Source of the DNA: Chitinimonas viridis
GTDB lineage: Bacteria > Pseudomonadota > Gammaproteobacteria > Burkholderiales > Chitinimonadaceae
Direction of reading: 5' to 3'
DNA length: 64,000 nt
Assembly: GCF_030409555.1 (NCBI RefSeq)
Contig: NZ_JAUFPU010000004.1
Span: 127,680-191,679, forward strand
Part shown: positions 8,963 through 18,495 of the stretch, piece after piece
Position numbering within the stretch: the stretch's first letter is position 1
Layout: each line of letters opens with the position of its first letter
Notes under the pieces: model-generated
Told to the model about the DNA's origin: nothing
Databases searched by the model: none
Seen by the model: the letters and a program-made list of their open reading frames with translations, nothing else
Translations under genes and position numbers: made by a program

Positions 8963-10903
8963 ATGGCGGCAGATCAAGAGCTCGACAAGTCCGAAGCCAA
9001 GCGCGACGCAGAACCGCGTCTCGACAATGAGGCCCGTAAGGCCCGCTTCAAGAACCTCATCGTGCTCGGCAAGGAGCGGGGTTACCTGACTTACGCCGAG
9101 ATCAACGATCACCTGCCAGAAGACATGCTGGACGCCGAGCAGATCGAAGGCGTTATCAGCATGATCACCAATATGGGCATCCAGGTCTACGACGAGGCAC
9201 CCGATGCCGAATCGTTGCTGATGTCCGACGCCGCGCCGGCCGCAGTGGCCGATGACGACGTAGCCGAAGAAGCCGAAGCCGCACTGTCGACAGTGGACTC
9301 CGACTTCGGCCGCACCACCGACCCCGTGCGTATGTACATGCGCGAAATGGGTACGGTAGAGCTGCTGACGCGCGAAGGCGAAATCGAAATCGCCAAGCGT
9401 ATCGAAGACGGCCTCAAGCACATGATCCAGGCCATTACCGCCTGCCCCACCACCATCAGCCACATCATCGGCATGGTGGACAAGGCCCTGGCCGACGAGA
9501 TTCGCATTGACGAAGTCGTGGACGACTTCATCGACCCCAACGCCATTGAAGAAGAAGCCGCACCGCCAGAGCTGAGCGATGCCGAGAGCGACGAAGACGT
9601 TGCCCTGGAAGACACCGGCGACGACGATGACGAAGAAGGCGAAGGCGCCGCCGCCGCCGCCGCCGCTGCCAACCTTGAAGAACTCAAGAACAAGGCTCGC
9701 GAGCACTTTGAAGTGATCCGCGACCTGTTCGACAAGATGATCAAGGCACTGGCCAAGCACGGCCCGCACAGCAAGCAGTACCTGGCCCTGCAAGAACAGG
9801 TTTCGGCCGAGTTCCTCAAGATCCGCTTCTCTGCCCGCCAGGTCGAAAACCTGTGCGACAGCCTGCGCAACATGGTGGACGAGATCCGTGGCTACGAGCG
9901 CGAGATCATGGACATCTGCGTGCAGAAGGTTCGCATGCCGCGCGAGCACTTCATCAAGACCTTCCCAGGCAATGAAGACAACCTGGATTGGGTCAAGAAC
10001 GAGATCAACTCCGGCAAGGCCTACTCCGGCATCCTGGAGCGCTACCAGCACGCCGTGATGGAAAAGCAATCCAAGCTGGCCGAGCTGCAAGCCAACGCCA
10101 TGCTGCCGATCAAGGACCTGAAGGAAATCAACCGTCAGATGTCCACCGGCGAAGCCAAGGCACGCCGCGCCAAGCGCGAAATGATCGAGGCCAACCTGCG
10201 CCTGGTGATCTCCATCGCCAAGAAGTACACCAACCGCGGCCTGCAGTTCCTCGATCTGATCCAGGAAGGCAACATCGGTCTGATGAAGGCCGTGGACAAG
10301 TTCGAATACCGCCGTGGCTACAAGTTCTCGACCTACGCCACCTGGTGGATCCGGCAGGCCATCACCCGCTCGATCGCCGACCAGGCCCGTACCATCCGTA
10401 TCCCGGTACACATGATCGAGACCATCAACAAGATGAACCGCATTTCGCGGCAAATCCTGCAGGAAACCGGCCTTGAGCCCGATCCGGCGACCTTGGCCGA
10501 GCGCATGGACATGCCCGAGGACAAGATCCGCAAGATACTCAAGATCGCCAAGGAACCGATCTCGATGGAAACCCCCATCGGTGACGACGACGACAGCCAT
10601 CTGGGCGACTTCATCGAGGACCAGAATAACCTGGCCCCGGTGGATGCTGCGGTCTACGCCAGCCTGCGCGACGCAACCCGCGACGTGCTGGACACGCTGA
10701 CCCCGCGCGAAGCCAAGGTACTGCGCATGCGCTTCGGTATCGAGATGAACACCGACCACACGCTGGAAGAAGTCGGCAAGCAGTTCGACGTCACCCGCGA
10801 GCGTATCCGCCAGATCGAAGCCAAGGCCCTGCGCAAGCTGCGTCACCCGACGCGCTCGGAACGCCTGAAGAGCTTCCTCGATAGCCTGACCAGCGAAGGC
10901 TGA
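8963..10903 (+). CDS. rpoD: RNA polymerase primary sigma factor RpoD (sigma-70)
   Basis: The 646-residue protein is the housekeeping sigma factor. Region 1.1 includes [16 protein letters not shown] non-conserved acidic insert with a run of eight alanines (6 GCC, GCT, GCC at about 9650) follows region 1.2. Regions 2.1-2.4 ([20 protein letters not shown], then [14 protein letters not shown]) and the 4.2 helix-turn-helix ([20 protein letters not shown]) are intact. The start at 8963 gives an opening close to homologues; a TTG 45 bases upstream is less likely. A 215-base gap with a TTACAAT -10-like element separates it from dnaG. Confidence 0.98.
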   Translation: MAADQELDKSEAKRDAEPRLDNEARKARFKNLIVLGKERGYLTYAEINDHLPEDMLDAEQIEGVISMITNMGIQVYDEAPDAESLLMSDAAPAAVADDDVAEEAEAALSTVDSDFGRTTDPVRMYMREMGTVELLTREGEIEIAKRIEDGLKHMIQAITACPTTISHIIGMVDKALADEIRIDEVVDDFIDPNAIEEEAAPPELSDAESDEDVALEDTGDDDDEEGEGAAAAAAAANLEELKNKAREHFEVIRDLFDKMIKALAKHGPHSKQYLALQEQVSAEFLKIRFSARQVENLCDSLRNMVDEIRGYEREIMDICVQKVRMPREHFIKTFPGNEDNLDWVKNEINSGKAYSGILERYQHAVMEKQSKLAELQANAMLPIKDLKEINRQMSTGEAKARRAKREMIEANLRLVISIAKKYTNRGLQFLDLIQEGNIGLMKAVDKFEYRRGYKFSTYATWWIRQAITRSIADQARTIRIPVHMIETINKMNRISRQILQETGLEPDPATLAERMDMPEDKIRKILKIAKEPISMETPIGDDDDSHLGDFIEDQNNLAPVDAAVYASLRDATRDVLDTLTPREAKVLRMRFGIEMNTDHTLEEVGKQFDVTRERIRQIEAKALRKLRHPTRSERLKSFLDSLTSEG

Positions 10904-10912
10904 TAAGTTTTT

Positions 10913-10989
10913 GGGCCTGTAGCTCAGTTGGTTAGAGCAGAGGACTCATAATCCTTTGGTCCACGGTTCAAGTCCGTGCGGGCCCACCA
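10913..10989 (+). tRNA. tRNA-Ile2 (anticodon CAU, lysidine-modified)
   Basis: The 77-base gene has a complete cloverleaf: acceptor GGGCCTG/CGGGCCC, anticodon loop CTCATAA and encoded CCA. The CAU anticodon could mean Met, but C4-G69 and C5-G68 in the acceptor stem are the pairs the lysidine synthetase TilS recognises, and the anticodon arm resembles bacterial tRNA-Ile2. After C34 becomes lysidine it reads AUA. It follows rpoD by 9 bases. An elongator tRNA-Met label is the alternative. Confidence 0.85.
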
Positions 10990-10997
10990 GTAGTCTC

Positions 10998-11030
10998 AAA
11001 GGCCTGTGTCGCAAGACACAGGCCTTTGTT
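10998..11030 (+). terminator. Terminator after rpoD / tRNA-Ile
   Basis: A perfect 10-bp stem GGCCTGTGTC / GACACAGGCC closes a GCAA tetraloop (11001-11024) and is followed by TTTGTT. Confidence 0.85.
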
Positions 11031-11100
11031 ACGTCCACCCAACCAAGCCACGACCCGCCAACGGCAGCCTACAAGCTCACCATAAACTCGCAAAAGCATA

Positions 11101-11129
11101 TTCACAACCTGCCCCGGCATCGCTATACT
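11101..11129 (+). promoter_or_regulatory. Putative promoter of tRNA-Thr
   Basis: TTCACA at 11101-11106 and TATACT at 11124-11129 are separated by 17 bases, about 34 bases before the mature tRNA 5' end. Confidence 0.55.
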
Positions 11130-11162
11130 AGTGGGCTGTATATGAGCTGACACAGCTCAAGT

Positions 11163-11238
11163 GCCGGTGTAGCTCAGTTGGTAGAGCAGCGCATTCGTAA
11201 TGCGAAGGTCGTAGGTTCGACTCCTATCTCCGGCACCA
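11163..11238 (+). tRNA. thrW: tRNA-Thr (anticodon CGU)
   Basis: The 76-base cloverleaf has D-arm AGCTCAGTTGGTAGAGCA, anticodon loop with CGT, T-arm GTAGGTTCGACTCCTAT and encoded CCA. It closely resembles E. coli thrW outside the acceptor stem. The acceptor stem GCCGGTG/CTCCGGC contains a U6-U67 mismatch, whereas E. coli thrW is fully paired. It reads ACG codons. Confidence 0.95.
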
Positions 11239-11245
11239 CAGAATC

Positions 11246-11278
11246 AAGGGCTTAGCCGCAAGGCTAGGCCCTTTTCTT
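11246..11278 (+). terminator. Terminator after tRNA-Thr
   Basis: GGGCTTAGCC and GGCTAGGCCC close a GCAA loop and are followed by TTTTCTT. It has the same GNRA-loop design as the terminator after tRNA-Ile. Confidence 0.8.
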
Positions 11279-11332
11279 ATGCTGATATCGACCAAGTGTC
11301 GGTGCAGAATTTTCGGCAACGAAACTGGTGGC

Positions 11333-11428
11333 GCCGGGCTGCAATAGCTCCTCCCCCAGTTTTGTGAGCGAACGAAAAGGCCGCATATATGATTGGGCGG
11401 CCGTAGGTTTACCCCCTATCCGGCATCA
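11333..11428 (+). pseudogene. Degenerate tRNA-Thr remnant
   Basis: About 95 bases after the real tRNA-Thr there is a decayed copy. GGCCGTAGGTT at about 11399-11409 matches the T-arm of the functional gene (GGTCGTAGGTT), followed by a CCTATC and a terminal CGGCATCA that parallels CGGCACCA. A GCAT...GATT block matches the anticodon arm with changes, and GCCGG plus ATAGCTC resemble the 5' half with insertions. The anticodon is lost, so it cannot be functional. It may be a failed duplication or the scar of an integration event at the tRNA 3' end. Confidence 0.5.
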
Positions 11429-11450
11429 GATTTCCCCTTCGCCGAAACAA

Positions 11451-11487
11451 AAACGCAAAAGCCACTCATCGAGTGGCTTCTGCGTTT
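11451..11487 (-). terminator. Terminator after the YiaA/B gene (possibly bidirectional)
   Basis: AAACGCA-A-AGCCACTC pairs with GAGTGGCTT-C-TGCGTTT around an ATC loop. On the reverse strand it follows the YiaA/B stop by about 18 bases and ends in a T-rich tract. Confidence 0.75.
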
Positions 11488-11504
11488 CCGTCCTGCAGGC
11501 CAGA

Positions 11505-11948
11505 CTACTCCAGCGGCTGCGGGCGGGTATCGCCTATGGGGGTAGTACCGCCTTGCAACAGGGCAACGTCGCGCACATTCTTCTGTACGGTGACTGCGGC
11601 AAACAGGCTCAGTATGTAAGCCATGGCGTAGAAGCCTTTTTCGGCTGGGGCCAGCGTGGCGTTCCAAAGGCCCACTGCCAGCAACAGCAGCGACAAGCCC
11701 ACCGACACCCAGCACAGGCCAAAATAAAGCCCTGTCGCGGGGATGCCTTCCATGCGGTCGCGCACGGTTTTCTGCAGGGATACGGCCGAGAACAAGCCAT
11801 ACATCAGAATCACGAAGTAGTAACCCTTCTCGTTGAGCTGCATGGCGGCATTCCATAAGCCGGCCATATAGGTACCTGCTCCCACAAACAGGGCCACCCA
11901 AGCTGCGCCGACAAAGGCAGCAGTAGGACGTTGCAACTGAGGTTTCAT
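11505..11948 (-). CDS. YiaA/YiaB family inner membrane protein
   Basis: The 147-residue protein contains two copies of the YiaAB two-helix domain. Each has two membrane helices followed by a QKxVRD motif (SLQKTVRDRMEG near residue 60 and VQKNVRDVALL near 125), giving four membrane segments. A GGGAG sits 6 bases before the ATG. The family is widespread in proteobacterial inner membranes but has no established function. It is monocistronic here, with its own terminator. Confidence 0.88.
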   Translation of the reverse strand: MKPQLQRPTAAFVGAAWVALFVGAGTYMAGLWNAAMQLNEKGYYFVILMYGLFSAVSLQKTVRDRMEGIPATGLYFGLCWVSVGLSLLLLAVGLWNATLAPAEKGFYAMAYILSLFAAVTVQKNVRDVALLQGGTTPIGDTRPQPLE

Positions 11949-12166
11949 GCGTTCTCCCTTATCCTTATTTGATTGTTCACCCTGTCAGCACCCTTGCTGC
12001 GCGTAAAGTGCCTGCATGCTGGCTTGCGCAGCAAAACGCAGCGCCAGCCTGATGGATTATTCAGTCGGCATAGTATAGCAAGCACCTGGCGACGCAATAT
12101 CCGGCCACTCCCAATGGCGGAGTTTGCGCACGATTACCATCTTCGCCGCTGTCCATAGCGTGCTGC

Positions 12167-12562
12167 TTAATGGATGTGCTCCGCATCAGCTGGCGGCACA
12201 ACCCAGCTGTGCATGCGCTCCTCATAGACGGAGACACTAGGCGCAGGGAAGCCCGGATCAGCGAATGCCCCTACGGGAATGGCGAGGTACTCATCCAGCC
12301 CACCCAGCTCGTAGTAGACCGTAGCACCGCAATGGGGGCAAAAGTGGAACCGGACCTGCGAGCCTTCATCCCCGATCCGCACATACTCGGTCGAGGTGCC
12401 TGCAAGCACTACCTGCTCACGACGGAATCTGGCCTGCTGGCCAAATACGCTGCCCGTCCTGCGCTGGCAGGCCAGGCAGTGGCAGATGGAGACGCGCACA
12501 GGTTCGCCGACGACCTGTGCCGTGAGCTGACCGCAACTGCATGATGCCAGGCGCTGGGACAT
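12167..12562 (-). CDS. GFA/CENP-V family zinc-binding protein
   Basis: The 131-residue protein carries the GFA fold's cysteine pattern: SCSCG at residues about 7-11, ICHCLACQRRTGS at about 26-38 and FCPHCGATV near 74. The family is named after glutathione-dependent formaldehyde-activating enzyme, but most members are uncharacterised and that enzyme activity is disputed. AGGAAGG lies about 11 bases upstream of the start. A second, divergent GFA gene is at 30094-30528. Confidence 0.88.
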   Translation of the reverse strand: MSQRLASCSCGQLTAQVVGEPVRVSICHCLACQRRTGSVFGQQARFRREQVVLAGTSTEYVRIGDEGSQVRFHFCPHCGATVYYELGGLDEYLAIPVGAFADPGFPAPSVSVYEERMHSWVVPPADAEHIH

Positions 12563-12700
12563 AGGATCTAACCTTCCTCAAGGATAATGGCTGGATGATA
12601 GCGACAGCGGCAACCAGGGTCAGCACCCACCGGACACACCCAGTCCTGGCAGGCATCCGGCAGTCACGGCTCAGTGTATATTGGGTAGCGACCATACATC

Positions 12701-13792
12701 ATGCCAGCAACCGCGTTGCGATTCCCTTCCAACCCTGAGATTGCCGCCACCATGACCACAACCACCATCAAGCGTAAGAAAATCGATCTCGGCCTGCAGG
12801 GCGGGGGAGCCCATGGTGCATTTACCTGGGGGGTATTGCACCGGCTGCTGCAGGAACAGGACCTCGACATCGTCGGCATCAGCGGCACCAGTGCTGGTGC
12901 CATGAATGCGGTTGTGCTGGCAGATGGCCTGGCCAAGGATGGCCGGGAAGGTGCGATAGCCGCACTGGCGCACTTTTGGCGCGGGGTCAGCAATCTGGGT
13001 TTGCTGTCTCCCTTCAAGCGTACTCCTTGGGATGTGCTGTTTGGGCGCTGGAGTCTGGATTCCTCGCCCTATTACGCCTTGTTCGACATGATGTCGCACT
13101 TGGTGTCGCCTTATGACATCAACCCGCTCAATATCAATCCGCTGCGCAACCTGCTGGAAGACGCCGTGGATTTCGAGCGCTTGCGCAGCAGCCGGCAGCT
13201 CAAGCTGTTTGTCACGGCTACCAATGTGCGTTCCGGAGCTGCGCGGGTGTTCGAGCGCAATGAGTTGACCGCCGATACGGTCATGGCCTCGGCCTGCCTG
13301 CCCTACCTGTTCCAGGCGGTGGAAATCGACGGCGAGGCCTATTGGGACGGCGGCTACACCGGCAACCCTTCGCTCTTCCCCCTGATACACGATACCCGTG
13401 CCGATGACCTGCTGATCGTCCAGGTCAACCCCCTTCAGCGTGACGAAGTGCCGGAAGACACCCGTGCCATCCTGAACCGCATCAACGAAATCACCTTCAA
13501 TTCCAGCCTGATCAAGGAGCTGCGGGGCGTTGCCCTGTTGGGCAGACTGGCCCGCCGCAACGAGGTACTGGATGAGCGCTACCGCGAACTGAACGTGCAC
13601 CTCATCCACGGCGAATCCTGTCTGGAGCGTATGTCGGCCTCCAGCAAGATGAATACCGAATGGGCCTTCTTCGAGCTGCTGCACGATATCGGCTTCGACG
13701 TCGCCAACAGTTGGCTGGCCGAGAACGGCGAGCACATAGGACAAAAGTCCACCCTGGACTTTGGCGACGCGCTGTTCCGCTGGACAGACTGA
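12701..13792 (+). CDS. Patatin-like phospholipase
   Basis: The 363-residue protein has the patatin Ser-Asp dyad: oxyanion-hole loop QGGGAHGAF near residue 33, nucleophile elbow GTSAG near 65 and DGG (YWDGGYTGNP) near 218. Such enzymes hydrolyse acyl lipids. No signal peptide or autotransporter barrel is visible, so a cytoplasmic location is likely. The N-terminus is uncertain: an internal ATG at 12752 (MTTTTIKRKK) is nearer the conserved start and may be the true one. The nearest same-strand gene, the 2OG oxygenase, begins 207 bases downstream. Confidence 0.9.
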   Translation: MPATALRFPSNPEIAATMTTTTIKRKKIDLGLQGGGAHGAFTWGVLHRLLQEQDLDIVGISGTSAGAMNAVVLADGLAKDGREGAIAALAHFWRGVSNLGLLSPFKRTPWDVLFGRWSLDSSPYYALFDMMSHLVSPYDINPLNINPLRNLLEDAVDFERLRSSRQLKLFVTATNVRSGAARVFERNELTADTVMASACLPYLFQAVEIDGEAYWDGGYTGNPSLFPLIHDTRADDLLIVQVNPLQRDEVPEDTRAILNRINEITFNSSLIKELRGVALLGRLARRNEVLDERYRELNVHLIHGESCLERMSASSKMNTEWAFFELLHDIGFDVANSWLAENGEHIGQKSTLDFGDALFRWTD

Positions 13793-13999
13793 ACCTGGCC
13801 GCCCAGGCCAAGCACAGCGGGATTGCATCACCCGTTCCGTTCGGCCAAGCGCACGCCAGAAACCCCCCTGGCTGAGCAAGCGCATGTGTCACCTCATGCA
13901 CATGCGTCGCCTTGGCACTTCATCAATAGACCATTTTGTTATTTTAATTTGTTTTGTGTTAGCATTTTGGAATAAGCAACGCTTGCTACACAGACCCGT

Positions 14000-15046
14000 A
14001 TGCATCCACATCAGCCAGCAGAACCCGCACTATCCACACCTAGCCTGCCCGTACTCGACTTCAGCCACTTTCATGCAGCAGAGCCTACCAGGCAGGCCTT
14101 CCTCGATCAGCTTCGCCGGGCGGCACATGAGATCGGCTTCTTCTATCTGACTGGCCATGGCATAGACCCGACGCTGCAGCAGCAGGTATTGGCAGTCAGC
14201 AGGCAGTTCTTCAACCTGCCTGCAGCGGCCAAGCACGGCGTCAGCATGGTCAACTCGCCCCACTTCCGGGGCTACACCCGGATAGGCAGTGAGCTGACGC
14301 TAGGCAAACAGGATTGGCGCGAGCAGTTCGATCTGATGGAGGAGGCCATTGCGCTCAGCAGCATTGCCAAAGACCAGCCCTGGCTCCAGCTGCAGGGCCC
14401 CAATCAATGGCCCGCAGCACTCCCCACCATGCGTGGCATTGTCCTCACCTGGCAAGAGAGCCTGCGCAAGCTGAGCCAGCAGCTACTGCAAGCCTTTGCG
14501 CTGGCGCTGGGCCAGCCAGCCACGGCCTTTGATGCCTCGGTGGCAGAAGGGGCTTTTCAGCATCTCAAGCTGATACGCTACCCCGGCCGTGAGCAGACTC
14601 GGGATGATCAAGGTGTGGGTGCCCACAAGGATGCCGGCTACCTGACCCTGGTACTGCAGGATGAGCAAGCGGGGCTGGAGGTATTGCTAGACGACCACTG
14701 GCACACCATTGCGCCCATGGCCGGTAGCTTTGTGGTGAACATAGGCGAGCTGCTGGAGCTGGCGTCATCAGGCTATCTGCGCGCCACCTTGCATCGCGTA
14801 GTCACGCCACCCGCCGGGGTGGAGCGCTATTCATGCGCGTACTTCATGGCGGCGCACCTGAACGCCACCGTGCCGGTCTTGCCGCTGTCCGGTCAGCTCG
14901 CCCTTGCCGCCCGAGGCCCCCAGCAGGAGCAGCACAACGCGCTGTACTACGAGGTAGGCCGCAATATCCTGAAAGGCCGCCTGCGCTCGCATCCGGATGT
15001 GGCTGCAGCACACTATGGCGCCCTGCTGGCCCAGGCAGCCGCCTGA
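14000..15046 (+). CDS. 2-oxoglutarate/Fe(II)-dependent oxygenase, isopenicillin N synthase-like
   Basis: The 348-residue protein has the N-terminal DIOX_N segment (GFFYLTGHGID near residue 46) and a C-terminal 2OG-Fe(II) domain. The iron facial triad is H-x-D in GAHKDAGYLTL near 213 and the distal His in TLHRV near 268; RYSCAYF supplies the R-x-S that binds 2-oxoglutarate. The substrate cannot be read from sequence. The upstream 120 bases contain an AT-rich stretch unlike its surroundings that may hold its promoter. It converges with the DUF5829-like gene. Confidence 0.88.
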   Translation: MHPHQPAEPALSTPSLPVLDFSHFHAAEPTRQAFLDQLRRAAHEIGFFYLTGHGIDPTLQQQVLAVSRQFFNLPAAAKHGVSMVNSPHFRGYTRIGSELTLGKQDWREQFDLMEEAIALSSIAKDQPWLQLQGPNQWPAALPTMRGIVLTWQESLRKLSQQLLQAFALALGQPATAFDASVAEGAFQHLKLIRYPGREQTRDDQGVGAHKDAGYLTLVLQDEQAGLEVLLDDHWHTIAPMAGSFVVNIGELLELASSGYLRATLHRVVTPPAGVERYSCAYFMAAHLNATVPVLPLSGQLALAARGPQQEQHNALYYEVGRNILKGRLRSHPDVAAAHYGALLAQAAA

Positions 15047-15059
15047 GGTGCGGCCTGGT

Positions 15060-15881
15060 TCAGCCGGTAAACCGCCAAATGGCGCTGTCAGGCCGATCAA
15101 ACTGCAGTACCGACCCAGAACCAAACCGGTATTCGGTTTCGCCCTGCTTTTCCCGCTGCAGGCTCAGCCTGATGGCAATCACCCCTCGCCTCTGCCCGGT
15201 GGCCAGTTGCACACTTAGCACCATGCCAGGCCCTTGATAGGCCATGCCCTGCTCCGCCGCCGTGGCGGCGTAGCCCAGCAGACAGAGCTGCTGCCCAAAC
15301 AGTGCAGCCTGATCCGCAGGCAGGGCCAGCGTGATCTCGGTCACATCCTTCAAGTAGCGGCCTGGGTCGAAGCGCTGGGCATTGTATTCTCGCCGACTGA
15401 TACCCGTAGGTGCATCAGCCGCTGGCAAGCCACTACGCGCCAGATAGTCCCGCTCCACTTCCATGATCCAGGCACAGAAGGGTTCCGGCTCCCTCTCTGC
15501 CGCAGCGATCAAGGACAGATTCCAGAACCAGGGCACCTTCACCCCTTCAAGCTCCCGTTGCAGCAGTTCTATCGGGTAGTCCAGGCCTGCCTTTGCCAAT
15601 ACCTGCTTTGCCAGTTCAATGTCGCCCTCCGTCTCGGTGGCCAGCGCAATGCCGGCATCCCCCACAGCCTCCTGGCCTTCGTCAGCAGGGCAAAACAGTT
15701 CGATATAGGTTTGCTCACCCGTCAGGTAGACACCTGTCCACTGCCTGCCGTCGTCCATCGCAGCGGTACTGACCGTCAGCGCGGCAAACTCCTGACGCAT
15801 GAAGGGCGACGCCAAGATAGCGTCGCGGGTTGCCTGGTCCAGATAGAGATAAAGATGATTGAGCGTAACCAGGGGCTGCAT
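15060..15881 (-). CDS. DUF5829-like protein (VOC-related fold suspected)
   Basis: The 273-residue protein opens MQPLVTLNHLYLYLD, then has FMRQEFAAL and a TGEQTYIELF strand, a pattern I associate with DUF5829, related to glyoxalase-fold proteins. No catalytic residues are evident. The start at 15881 has GGAGGA 8 bases upstream, which outweighs a longer reading frame beginning at 15956. It lies downstream of aspS on the same strand, but a terminator intervenes, so it likely has its own promoter. Confidence 0.65.
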   Translation of the reverse strand: MQPLVTLNHLYLYLDQATRDAILASPFMRQEFAALTVSTAAMDDGRQWTGVYLTGEQTYIELFCPADEGQEAVGDAGIALATETEGDIELAKQVLAKAGLDYPIELLQRELEGVKVPWFWNLSLIAAAEREPEPFCAWIMEVERDYLARSGLPAADAPTGISRREYNAQRFDPGRYLKDVTEITLALPADQAALFGQQLCLLGYAATAAEQGMAYQGPGMVLSVQLATGQRRGVIAIRLSLQREKQGETEYRFGSGSVLQFDRPDSAIWRFTG

Positions 15882-15905
15882 GCAGGAATCCTCCGAGATA
15901 GATGC

Positions 15906-15930
15906 AAAAACGGGACGCCTGAGCGTCCCG
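15906..15930 (-). terminator. Terminator of the aspS operon
   Basis: On the reverse strand CGGGACGC and GCGTCCCG form an 8-bp stem around a 4-base loop, followed by a run of T (A-run at 15906-15910 on the forward strand). It is about 23 bases after the aspS stop. Confidence 0.85.
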
Positions 15931-15952
15931 TCCTTTGGCCTGCAGCTGGCGA

Positions 15953-17743
15953 TCAAGCCACTTGCGGGTTGTTGCGCAGCTTGATGTGCAGCTCACGCAA
16001 TTGCTTCTCGTCCACGCTGTTGGGCGCCTGGGTCAGCAGGCACTGGGCGCGCTGGGTCTTGGGGAAGGCAATCACGTCGCGGATGGATTCGGCACCGGTC
16101 ATCAAGGTCACCAGGCGATCCAGGCCAAAGGCCAAGCCGCCATGGGGTGGCGCACCGTACTGGAGGTTTTCCAGCAGGAAGCCAAACTTGTTCTGAGCTT
16201 CTTCTGCGCCGATGTTGAGTGCTTCGAATACGGTGGACTGCATGTCGGCACGGTGGATACGCACCGAACCACCACCCAGCTCCCAACCGTTCAGCACCAT
16301 ATCGTAGGCACGTGCCTTGCACTTGCCCGGATCGGTCTTGAGGAACTCGATGTGCTCGACCTTGGGGCTGGTGAAGGGGTGATGGCAAGCCGTCCAGCGC
16401 TTGCTGTCTTCGTCGTATTCGAACATGGGGAAGTCCACCACCCACAGCGGCTTCCATTCACGGGTGAAGAAGCCACCGGCCTCGCCCTTTTCATGGCCGA
16501 TCTTGATACGCAAGGCGCCGATGGCTTCGTTCACCACCTTGGCCTTGTCCGCACCGAAGAACACGATATCGCCGTTCTGTGCGCCAGTGCGCTCGACAAT
16601 GGCGGCCAGCGCTTCAGGCGTCAGGTTCTTGACGATAGGCGACTGCAGACCCTCTTCGTTGAGCTTGGTGACGTCATTGACCTTGATATAGGCCAGGCCC
16701 TTGGCACCGTAGATGCCGACAAACTGCGTCCAGGCGTCGATCTCGGAACGGGTGAAGGCAGCACCGCCCGGCACGCGCATACCGACCACGCGGCCACCGT
16801 CCATATTGGCCGCACCGCTGAACACCTTGAACGGCACGTCCTTCATGACTTCGGTCAGCTCGGTGAACTTCAAGGTCACCCGCATATCCGGCTTGTCCGA
16901 GCCATAGTAGAACATGGCGTCGTCGTACTGCATGCGGGGGAACTTGCCCAGGTCGACGCCTATGGCTTCCTTGAACACATGCACGGCCATCTCTTCCATG
17001 ATGTCCATGATCTCTTCTTCACCCAGGAAGGAGGTTTCCACGTCGATCTGGGTGAATTCAGGCTGGCGGTCGGCGCGCAGGTCTTCGTCACGGAAGCACT
17101 TGGTGATCTGGTAGTAACGGTCAAAGCCCGCCACCATCAGCAGCTGCTTGAACAGCTGCGGGCTTTGCGGCAGGGCAAAGAACTGGCCGTCGTGTACACG
17201 GCTGGGCACCAGGTAGTCGCGGGCGCCTTCCGGGGTAGAGCGGGTCAGCATGGGGGTTTCGATATCGATGAAACCACGGCTGTCGAGAAAGTTACGCACC
17301 AGCAGGGCCACCTTGTAGCGCAGGCGCAGGTTCTTCTGCATGGCCGGGCGGCGCAGGTCGATGACGCGGTGTTGCAGGCGGGTCATCTCGCTGAGGTTTT
17401 CCTCGTCGATCTGGAACGGCGGGGTATTGGCCGCGTTGAGGATGACAATCTGCTTGGCCAGGATCTCGATCTCGCCCGACACCAGGTTGGCATTGGCCGT
17501 ACCGGCCGGGCGCTCACGCACGATGCCGGTCACTTCCACCACGAACTCCGACCGTACGGTATCGGCCAGGGCAAAGGCTTCCGGGGTATCAGGATCGATC
17601 ACCACCTGTACCAGGCCTTCGCGGTCACGCAAGTCGATGAAGATCACGCCACCGTGGTCGCGGCGACGATGCGCCCAGCCCTTGATGGTGACGGTTTGGG
17701 AGAGGTAGCGCTTGTCGATCAAGCCGCAGTAGTCGGTACGCAT
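15953..17743 (-). CDS. aspS: Aspartyl-tRNA synthetase, probably non-discriminating (Asp/Asn)
   Basis: The 596-residue class IIb synthetase has an N-terminal OB anticodon-binding domain, class II motif 2 ([16 protein letters not shown]) near 220, the GAD insertion domain at about 290-420, and motif 3 ([11 protein letters not shown]) near 540. Residues DHGG at about 29-32 match synthetases that charge both tRNA-Asp and tRNA-Asn; strictly discriminating bacterial enzymes typically have DLGS there. It is third in the operon fmdB-DUF502-aspS. TGGAAC lies 6 bases before the ATG. Confidence 0.97.
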   Translation of the reverse strand: MRTDYCGLIDKRYLSQTVTIKGWAHRRRDHGGVIFIDLRDREGLVQVVIDPDTPEAFALADTVRSEFVVEVTGIVRERPAGTANANLVSGEIEILAKQIVILNAANTPPFQIDEENLSEMTRLQHRVIDLRRPAMQKNLRLRYKVALLVRNFLDSRGFIDIETPMLTRSTPEGARDYLVPSRVHDGQFFALPQSPQLFKQLLMVAGFDRYYQITKCFRDEDLRADRQPEFTQIDVETSFLGEEEIMDIMEEMAVHVFKEAIGVDLGKFPRMQYDDAMFYYGSDKPDMRVTLKFTELTEVMKDVPFKVFSGAANMDGGRVVGMRVPGGAAFTRSEIDAWTQFVGIYGAKGLAYIKVNDVTKLNEEGLQSPIVKNLTPEALAAIVERTGAQNGDIVFFGADKAKVVNEAIGALRIKIGHEKGEAGGFFTREWKPLWVVDFPMFEYDEDSKRWTACHHPFTSPKVEHIEFLKTDPGKCKARAYDMVLNGWELGGGSVRIHRADMQSTVFEALNIGAEEAQNKFGFLLENLQYGAPPHGGLAFGLDRLVTLMTGAESIRDVIAFPKTQRAQCLLTQAPNSVDEKQLRELHIKLRNNPQVA

Positions 17744-17826
17744 GGCAGTTCCAGTAACAGATTGGCCCGTATAGGGCCGGATTTTCTTGGATAACGGAAA
17801 ACTAAACAGGTCAGGCGGTTAGCTGC

Positions 17827-18468
17827 CTATCCTGGCAAATTCGGGCTGAGCTGCTTGCAGGGCGCATCGCCATTGGCTTTGCTGCCGGGTGCAACCACAC
17901 CCATGGAAATCACATATTTGAGCGCTTCGTCCACGCTCATATCTAGCTCTATGGTGGCCGACTTCTTCACCACCATGAAGTAGCCCGAAGTCGGGTTGGG
18001 CGTGGTTGGCACATAGACCGACACATGCTCTCCATCCAGCTGACAGGCCAGCTCAGGCGCTGGCGTACCGGTCAGAAAGGCCACTGTCCAGGCATCGCCG
18101 TGCGGAAAACGCACCAGCAAGGCTTTGCGGAAGGCATTGCCGGAGTCAGACAGAACGGTATCGGACACCTGCTTCACTGAGCCGTAGATGGATTTCACCA
18201 CCGGAATACGGTTGAGTATCTCTTCCCAGAATCTCACCATCCGCTGACCCAGGATATTGGCGGTCAGCAAACCGGTCAGCAGCAGGATGGCCACGACCAG
18301 CACCACACCGAGGCCAGGGATGTGTACGCCTATCCAGTCGCGCGGGCGGTTACCATCAGGCAGGAGCAGCAAGAGGCTGTCCAATGCACCCACCAGGGTA
18401 CTGATCACCCAGAGGGTGATGCCTAGCGGCACCCAGATCAGCAGTCCGGTAACAAAGTAGCGCTTCAT
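17827..18468 (-). CDS. DUF502 family membrane protein
   Basis: The 213-residue protein has two N-terminal membrane helices (about 5-28 and 50-72), then the DUF502 core with RIPVVKSIYGSVKQVSDT near 88 and VPTTPNPTSGYFMVV near 155. The family is conserved in proteobacteria and plants but its biochemical role is not known. It lies between fmdB and aspS, an arrangement common in betaproteobacteria. Confidence 0.9.
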   Translation of the reverse strand: MKRYFVTGLLIWVPLGITLWVISTLVGALDSLLLLLPDGNRPRDWIGVHIPGLGVVLVVAILLLTGLLTANILGQRMVRFWEEILNRIPVVKSIYGSVKQVSDTVLSDSGNAFRKALLVRFPHGDAWTVAFLTGTPAPELACQLDGEHVSVYVPTTPNPTSGYFMVVKKSATIELDMSVDEALKYVISMGVVAPGSKANGDAPCKQLSPNLPG

Positions 18469-18495
18469 CCGTGGCTTTCGGTATCGGTTATCAAA

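Noticed and set aside
8921-10846. 641-codon open frame antisense to rpoD
   Set aside because: It mirrors rpoD codon structure in GC-rich DNA; composition is His/Val/Gly-rich with no domain or start signal, and the forward-strand rpoD is certain.
10913-10989. Elongator tRNA-Met reading of the CAU tRNA
   Set aside because: C4-G69 and C5-G68 and the anticodon arm fit TilS-modified tRNA-Ile2 better.
12671-13885. 404-codon frame antisense to the patatin gene
   Set aside because: Shadow frame; the forward product has a complete Ser-Asp dyad.
15935-17794. 619-codon open frame antisense to aspS
   Set aside because: Shadow of aspS; the translated product has no recognisable motif.
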